Assembly (NCBI GenBank): GCA_039619475.1
Contig: CM077116.1
Location: forward strand, 301,982,464-302,046,463
Source of the DNA: Icerya purchasi
Lineage: Eukaryota > Arthropoda > Insecta > Hemiptera > Monophlebidae
Reading direction: 5' to 3'
DNA length: 64,000 nucleotides
The position numbers and the translations under genes were made by a program. The notes beneath the pieces are model-generated. The model was given only the letters and a program-made list of their open reading frames with translations. It made no database searches and was not told the DNA's origin. Shown here piece after piece: positions 57,980-64,000 of the stretch (positions are counted from its first letter, which is position 1; every line of letters starts with the position of its first letter).

Positions 57980-59790
57980 AATGTTAATCGGATTAACGCC
58001 GTTAATTAATTTTATCCAGTATAGTGTAAATAATATTATATTTTATAACTAAATATTACAGAAAAAATCTTTTTCGTTTTTCAAGTAATAAATTAAATTA
58101 AAGACTAACTTTATTAGCGTTACTCCGGCATTTTTACTTGTTACTTTCACTTTTCGTTCTATTGAATATATGTTCGTTTTATTTTTTTCTTCACTTAATG
58201 TGAAACTTCAACATGTTTTCATTGTCCCATTTTGGTTATTTTTATTTCAATACTTTTCATTATTTGCAGTAACACATCACGCGCGCAGTTTTGCGTGTAC
58301 GTGAAAGTTGTATAATAATGACAGTAACAAGGACATTTGATTTGATTTGATCTTTATTATTATTTGAAACTTAATCAGCACTACACTAGTACTAAGAGGA
58401 ATATAATAATTAATTTTATAAAAAAACAATACATCATAATTATACTAAATTTACCAATAAAATTTATAAATATATTATCATTAATGTATATAATACTACT
58501 ATTAACAGTAATGATTAATGTTAACACTGCCATCATTATTATTTATTCGTAAAATTTATCCTTCAATAATTGATTTGATTTAATTTAATTCGTTTATTAT
58601 TATTATTATTATTATTATTAAGTTAAAGGCATACTTCTTGACTAAGGCTTAGAATGATAAATTCCATATTACATATTATTTGATTTGTCTTAAATATCAA
58701 TCCAAATAAATTCGAATTGTTAAGCTGTAGAATTATTATTACCTTAGTTTCTAGTGCAACTAAACTAAAATTCCTGTATTGGAAATCATAACATACTAGT
58801 TATTAGTGCAATATTTCATGTTTGAAATGATCATACTATTATTACCGACGAATAAGTAAAATTTCTTTTCCTTTGGGAGGTATTAAAAGTGTGTGGATGT
58901 AAATAAAATTTGAAGTACTGTAGATTTCTTAGATACAATGATTATATAAAATTATCAAAATACTAACAGCTGTTCGCACGTTTATAGATAGCTAATAGTT
59001 ATTCATTTATCTTATTTATTTTAGTTTGAAGTGTATGTGTAAATAGTAAATCCCAATTATATGATACTTACGACTTACCGATGTTTGAAATACACATGTG
59101 TTTAAATATTATACTGAATATGATAAAATTAAATTCTGTAAGCAGTGGCCAAATAATATTAATATTTATTTCATATTCAAAGTGTACTCATAATATTTTT
59201 AGCTAATATCTGTTTGGCCATTGCATTGTATTGCATTGTATCGTACCGGCTTTCATGTTTTACTTCCTAGCATTGTTTTTAGTATATAATATTTTATTTT
59301 ATTATACGTTTTGTAATTGTATCTGGATTTACCATCAATATAGTATCAATCTCATTTGTATAATAATAATCCCACTGTTCGCGCAGCCATGCGCATTTGT
59401 GGAACTTACATTTTTTTTTGTATTTTTATGTTAATTTAGTAAATACCAAAAAAAAAAAAAAAAAATTAAAAAAAAAATTATTATTATTATTATTATTATT
59501 ATCATTATTATTTTATTAACATCATAATTTTTGGTATTTGTTGAAAAATATCGCGTGATATACAAGTATAAAAAAACGCTATATATAGCTCTATTATTTT
59601 TATAAATCATTAGCAATAATACATTCTACCCCCAATTTTCTGAATCCATTTTCCCGGATGTCAATTTCCAAAAGACTTTGTTTCCGAAAAATATTCTATT
59701 TACTGCAGTTAACGAATATATTGAATTGACCAGTTACGATTCTTAAAAAATCTACAGATGATAAGCGATTGCCCATTTTATTCTTGTCTT
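57980..59790. other. Very AT-rich, no recognisable gene
   Basis: Contains (ATT)n tracts (about 58597-58620 and 59478-59503). It is probably upstream intron of Mgat2. I looked for the exon ending in a VVIVVQ-like stretch that should precede 57972 and did not find it. Confidence 0.45.
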
Positions 59791-59799
59791 ACACTATTC

Positions 59800-60230
59800 T
59801 GATAGTACCTATACTCCAGCTTCTTCTTCTTCTTCTTCGAGTCTCGATCGTCGGTGACCTTATTAAAGAAATCTTTCGTATGCAAGGTGGACTAATTGTT
59901 CGGTATTCATCCCCGACCATGCCTTGATGTCGTACATCCATGAGCGCCTCCTTCGTCCGACCTTCCTCTTGCCCGATATTTTTCCTAATAATATTATTTG
60001 CAACAGTGAGCATTTGGATCCACGTGTAAAATGGCCAAAGTATTTCCTCTTCCTGTCTTTTATGATGCCTGTTAATTCCATATCCTTATTTCCCATCATC
60101 TGCAGTAACTTCCTTTTAATTAATGCTTTCACCTTTTTCCTAAAGTGAGAACTCATTTTGGAGTTCACTTGCTTTTTTTGTAACTCTTTCTACAGTGAAT
60201 GCTCGCATCCACTAGAGAACATTTCCTTCG
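59800..60230 (-). mobile_element. C-terminal tail of a non-LTR retrotransposon
   Basis: The minus-strand frame 60168-59863 reads KRKYFGHFTRGSKCSLLQII, LLGKISGKRKVGRRRRSW and MYDIKAWSGMNTEQLVHLAY. This is the characteristic end of a LINE endonuclease/reverse transcriptase ('K..YLGH..R......LLQ.I..GKI.GKR..GRRR.SWL.NIR.W'). The frame closes near 59863, and a (GAA)n-type tract follows (CTT on the plus strand, about 59821-59838), a simple 3' tail. Here the frame is open for about 100 codons, so it is younger than most relics in the window. The reverse transcriptase core upstream is not recognisable. Confidence 0.78.
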
Positions 60231-60385
60231 GATGGTTACCACCACGCACTAAACGGCAATCTGCAACTGTTGCAGATAGATGTACCCTCGTACAAGAATA
60301 ACTTGTTCTCTACTATTCGTATCAGTAATGCTCGACGTCGTTTTAACAGAGTGCCTAGCTGTTTTTTATATTTGTGTTTTCAAAA

Positions 60386-61208
60386 TGTAATAAAATGCTT
60401 TTTTACAAAAAATAAATACTGACTTCAAGGTTTATTATAAAAATTTAAAAATGCACTAAAAAGTAAAAAATAATTACTCCCGATAAAATATATAGGTATA
60501 TCAGAGTGATATAACTTAAGGTGATATCGTAATTCTTATACAACATTAATTTTTTGGAGTTGGAATTAAATTCATCTTAGGAACAATTTAATCAACATTT
60601 AATGCAGTTTTTAATTATTCTTTTAATATAAATTTGATGCCAACTCCAAAAAATTAATGTTGTATAAGAATTACGATAATATCATCTTTAAGGGTATATC
60701 ACTCTGATATACATATTTTTTATCGGGAATAATTATTTTTTACATTTTAGTGCATTTTTAAATTTGTATAATAAATCTTCAAGTATCGGTATTTATTTTT
60801 TGTAAAAAAGCATTTTATTTTTTACTTTTTAGTGCATTTTTATTCAATTAAATTAAAACATTTATTTCCACGGTAAAAACACCAAAAGCTACATTTCCAT
60901 GGTAATTTGGAAAATTTATAGTATTTTAAGTCAAAAATCTAATCCGACGGTGAAAACAATCATGAATGAAAAGCATCCAAAAAGCTTCAATCTCCCGCAT
61001 TATTAAGGATAACTCAAAAACTATCGGTCAGACCTTGATCAAATTTAAATGGGACCACATGACAAACACCACCTTTCAAATAAAAGAAGAATCATCAAAA
61101 TCGGTTCATCTAGAAGAAAGTTCTGTGGTAACACACATAAAAAAAAATAAATAAAAAAAAAAAAATACAGTCGAATTGAATACCTCCTCCTTTTTTGAAG
61201 TCGGTTAA
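60386..61208 (-). mobile_element. Fold-back repeat, copy B
   Basis: The reverse-complement relative of copy A (43575-44418), 823 bp, ending 'gaagtcggttaa' on the plus strand. Its inverted-repeat half is at about 60386-60825, centred near 60590 ('gtgatatcgtaattcttata' against 'tgtataagaattacgat'). The other half carries the 'aaaatcggttcatctagaag' phrase. Copies A and B share both ends, which defines the element; clear target duplications were not seen. The plus frame 60966-61154 is a shadow of the repeat. Confidence 0.85.
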
Positions 61209-61209
61209 A

Positions 61210-61440
61210 AATAAACATACTTTCGAAAATAACTATTTTGGGGGCGGGTCTGAGAAAATTTTCCGCTTTTTTTTCAGGACAGTAGGCTCGGAAAAAAATG
61301 TCACTGAGAAAGTGGGTTCGGAAAATGAGTATTCGAATAAAATAATTCGGGAAAGCGCCTGTTCGAGAAAATTATTAATTGGCGTTTCAGGGGAAACTTC
61401 CCGGTAGGCTATATATCTTTCTATTCTACAAAAAAGGTTT
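61210..61440. other. Unassigned sequence between two mobile elements
   Basis: A 70-codon plus frame (61195-61407) runs through it with a loosely repeated 'GSEK/GSEN' pattern ('ggctcggaaaaaaatgt', 'gggttcggaaaatgag'). No family recognised. Confidence 0.35.
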
Positions 61441-63078
61441 CTGCGTTAACTTCTTTACAGGTTCAGCAGAGAATTCAAAAACGGTATAAAAAAAAAACCA
61501 ACTAGAATACAAATGAAACAAAGTATTATTAGGGGAAAAAAAAAAGAGAATGAACCGAAAGTAAATAGATACATACCTAAAGTAAACATGGAACAAGTGG
61601 GAAAAATTATTGAGGGATTGAAAGAAACAGAGGCCACAGGACTAGATGGGATAAGAATAAAAGATATAAAGACAATGAAAACATATATAGTAAAAAAAAT
61701 TACGAAACTGATAAATATGACTTTAAGTGAAGGAAGAGTACCAGATGGACTAAAGATATCGAAAACGAGACCAATATGTAAAAGAGGCAAACACAGTAAA
61801 TATGAAAATTATAGACCAATTGCAGTAAGTAATGTAACTGCAACAATCTTGGGAAAGTGTGTAGCAAATATTTTATTTACAGGAAAACAGGAGATAATTG
61901 ACAGAACACAATACGGGTTTCAAAAGGGCAAATCAACATCGAAAGCGCTCGGTGAGTTTACAGAAATTTATAAATCTAACTGGAGCATTCGAAACGGTTT
62001 ACCATAAAATACTTATAAACAAATTAGAGGAGATAGGAATAGCGCACAGTGTTAAAAAGTGGTTTCAGAACTACTTAAACCAAAACATATGTAAATGTAT
62101 TGAATGCACGAAGTGAAAAAGAGGAATTGAATGTGGAAGTTCCGCAAGGTCTTAGCGCCAATACTGTTTATTATATGTACAAACGGTTTATACAAGGAAT
62201 TAAAATATAGCTATATGTTCGCGGATAATATAGCAATAGTCACATAAAAATATTAAGGAGGCAGAAATGAAAATGCAAAAGTAATATGCAACAAATAAAA
62301 CATTAAAAATGCTACATCATGCACTAGTATAATTAAGAATCAGATATGGAATTCAGGCATGGGGAATGGCTAGGAAAACATACGTGGAGAAAATAAGTAA
62401 ACTGCAAATAAAATGCTCGAAATTAATATCAGATCGTGATTTCGAGACTGAAAGTAAAATAATACAAAAAGAAGACGTAATGAGCGTTAGAGGAATGTAT
62501 TTATTCATAAAGAGATATGGGAATACATAATGTGACAGATAAGGAAATAGAATTGAAGATAAGAAGAAAAATAGAATACGGGCTGAGGGGAAACTATTTG
62601 TACAAACTGCCGTTGGCTAAAACAAAGATAATGGGAAGAAAAAAAAAAATACGTTATAACGCAATTGTTAAATAAAATGCCTAAAGAAATAATAGAGGAA
62701 AAGTAAATTGGAGTGAAAAAAAAGAAAATAAAGGGAAATGGTTACAGAAAGTGGGAAATATAGGAACAATAATAAGCATGAAATAAGAGAAGAGGGTACG
62801 GAAATAGAGATAAACAAAAGTGAAAAAAAGGCGAAGGAAAAGGGGCGGAATAAAATAAATAAATAAAATAAATAATAGATATTAATTATAGCTAAGTTAG
62901 AAATAAGGAAAAATAGGATAAGTTCGTAATAAAATGATTTGCGCGGCGATAAAATAGTATAGTTTATAAATAGTATAGTGTAGGCATATTTAGATGTAAA
63001 AGAACTCGTCGACAAGCGTCTGGCTTGACGAGGAAATGTGTAAATATTAATAAATATACATATATTTAAAAAAAAAAA
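61440..63078 (+). mobile_element. 5'-truncated CR1/Jockey-like LINE with poly-A tail
   Basis: ORF2 pieces in order: 61513-62007 with EATGLDGIRIKDIK, KISKTRPICKRGKH, YENYRPIAVSNVTATILGKC and RTQYGFQKGKSTSKA; then a frameshift and LTGAFETVYHKILINKLEEI (box A, in the 61898-62116 frame) and KKWFQNYL; VEVPQG near 62137-62155; YMFADNIAIVT near 62212-62245, the YADD box as FADN; and later LRIRYGIQAWGMARKTYVEK (about 62333-62392) and SDRDFETESK. The 3' non-coding part ends in a poly-A tract at about 63067-63078. NYRPI..SN....LEK and QYGF..G.ST are standard LINE reverse transcriptase motifs. The box A and YADD aspartates are altered, and several frameshifts are present, so it is inactive. Confidence 0.82.
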
Positions 63079-63079
63079 C

Positions 63080-64000
63080 AAATTAGCGCTGCGATTAATC
63101 TTTAAAACTTGGTCTGCTCCATTGCTAGTCATGGCAGATGAAAATATTTCAAACACAACCGAATAGCCAGAAATAATTAGTTTTTTATTTTTATTAAAAA
63201 TCAGTAATCCTTACTGAAAAAACTTTTTCTAATATTTCATATACTTCAATTCTCTTTTATTACCTCCGACTATTCGATCGTGATATTATAATTTTCCCTC
63301 CATTGTATAAAAAAATTTCTTGTTTACTGCGCTTACCGTCTCATACATTTTATTATAAAAAGGTGAGATGAAAAGTGCACCGAGGAGCGAGCAAAAAGAA
63401 ATCGTCAAAAGTGTTTAAAGACGTATCACGCTAACAAACCGTATCGGTCAATCTAAAGAGAAGAGTAGAAAATTTAATCGAAGAGCGAACCGCGTCATAA
63501 ATCGCAAACGTACTGAAACAAATTACGAGAATAAAAAGTCGAAAGCAATCGACAAGTGAAGTGTAAAATCCTTCAATCTGATAACACGGCAGTGGAATGT
63601 AAATACCACCGTGGCGCTTCATGTCAGCGAAACAGGTTGGTCGTTACATGTTTGTTCTAATCAAGGTAAGATTAATCTCTCGCAATTAGACAACTGACTG
63701 TACGGATTTAAAGATTTCCTAAGCGTCACCGAAAAGATAAATAAACATTATAGACAAAATATCGGAATTTACATAGATTTACATTCAATTCTTTCAATTC
63801 CAGAAACGTCGATGTTAAAAATATATGAAGGTCGATACTATATAGCGGGACAAACCTCTGATAAAATTATATAGTGCCTCTAAAATCTCGTGATCTCGAT
63901 TAAATTTAAAATTATGACGACAATGAAACTATGGGCACTCCTTGGGCTAAGACGATTAAACGAGATGATGTAGTCGAAATCTAATAGCCGACAATGAATT
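63080..64000. other. Unassigned; possible upstream part of Mgat2
   Basis: From about 63,360 the sequence is less AT-rich. A minus-strand frame (63622-63431) starts MKRHGGIYIPLPCYQIEGFY and has a hydrophobic run LFILVICFSTFAIY, the general layout of a type II signal anchor, as expected for an Mgat2 N-terminus. It shows no specific similarity and no clear donor. A plus-strand 'caag|gtaaga' donor-like site lies near 63663-63672. Confidence 0.25.

Noticed and set aside
61455..61790. A 111-codon minus-strand hydrophobic frame
   Set aside because: It is antisense to the purine-rich LINE reverse transcriptase, whose complement reads as Phe/Ile/Ser-rich sequence.
62668..63156. A 162-codon minus-strand frame looking like a multi-pass membrane protein
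   Set aside because: It is antisense to the purine-rich 3' part and non-coding tail of the LINE at 61440-63078. The hydrophobicity is an artefact of the complement.
1..64000. CRISPR arrays, operons, phage or toxin-antitoxin genes
   Set aside because: No regularly spaced repeats with unique spacers and no bacterial gene organisation. Everything fits an insect genome.
1..64000. tRNA, rRNA or other structured RNA genes
   Set aside because: No A-box/B-box pair with a cloverleaf and no rRNA segment could be recognised by eye. A tRNAscan or Rfam run would decide.

Overview
This 64 kb window is eukaryotic and almost certainly from an insect. It is AT-rich, with split genes, standard GT-AG splice sites, many (TA)n and (ATT)n microsatellites, and a dense load of old transposons of types common in arthropods: hAT, mariner, Jockey/CR1-like and RTE-like LINEs, and fold-back MITEs. 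I cannot fix the order. There is no operon, CRISPR array, prophage or other bacterial feature.

Two host genes can be supported. (1) A Onecut transcription factor on the plus strand, about 14.5-18.3 kb. A 104 bp exon carries the start of the Onecut homeodomain. After a 1.16 kb intron, a 2.6 kb last exon carries the rest of the homeodomain and an unusually long low-complexity tail. The exon with the CUT domain was not found upstream. (2) Mgat2 (alpha-1,6-mannosyl-glycoprotein 2-beta-N-acetylglucosaminyltransferase, a Golgi N-glycan enzyme) on the minus strand. Five exons at 57.97-57.73, 50.05-49.90, 49.69-49.53, 42.74-42.53 and 40.12-39.91 kb join in phase into 324 residues covering the whole conserved C-terminal catalytic domain. 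Its N-terminal exon(s) were not recognised. The genes converge, with their 3' ends about 21.6 kb apart, and show no functional link.

Layout: 1-4.1 kb, a decayed hAT transposase split by a second hAT with terminal inverted repeats and an 8 bp target duplication; 4.2-7.0 kb, a decayed Jockey-type LINE; 7.2-8.8 kb, degenerate dispersed repeats; 9.9-10.2 kb, a hAT-type MITE; 11.5-11.9 kb, a LINE tail; 12-14.5 kb, presumed onecut intron; 14.5-19.3 kb, onecut; 19.8-20.6 kb, a repeat between (TA)n tracts; 20.7-27 kb, unassigned sequence with slightly GC-richer patches and a pyrimidine-rich block; 27.8-28.5 kb, an internally deleted mariner; 30.7-31.6 kb, a LINE relic; 33.1-35.4 kb, two more repeats; 39.9-58 kb, Mgat2, whose introns hold MITEs, fold-back elements and a LINE tail; 59.8-63.1 kb, a LINE tail, a fold-back repeat and a larger LINE relic.

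I see no convincing undescribed multi-gene system. The main points of interest are the nested and fold-back elements, several unassigned coding-like patches, and the very long onecut tail.
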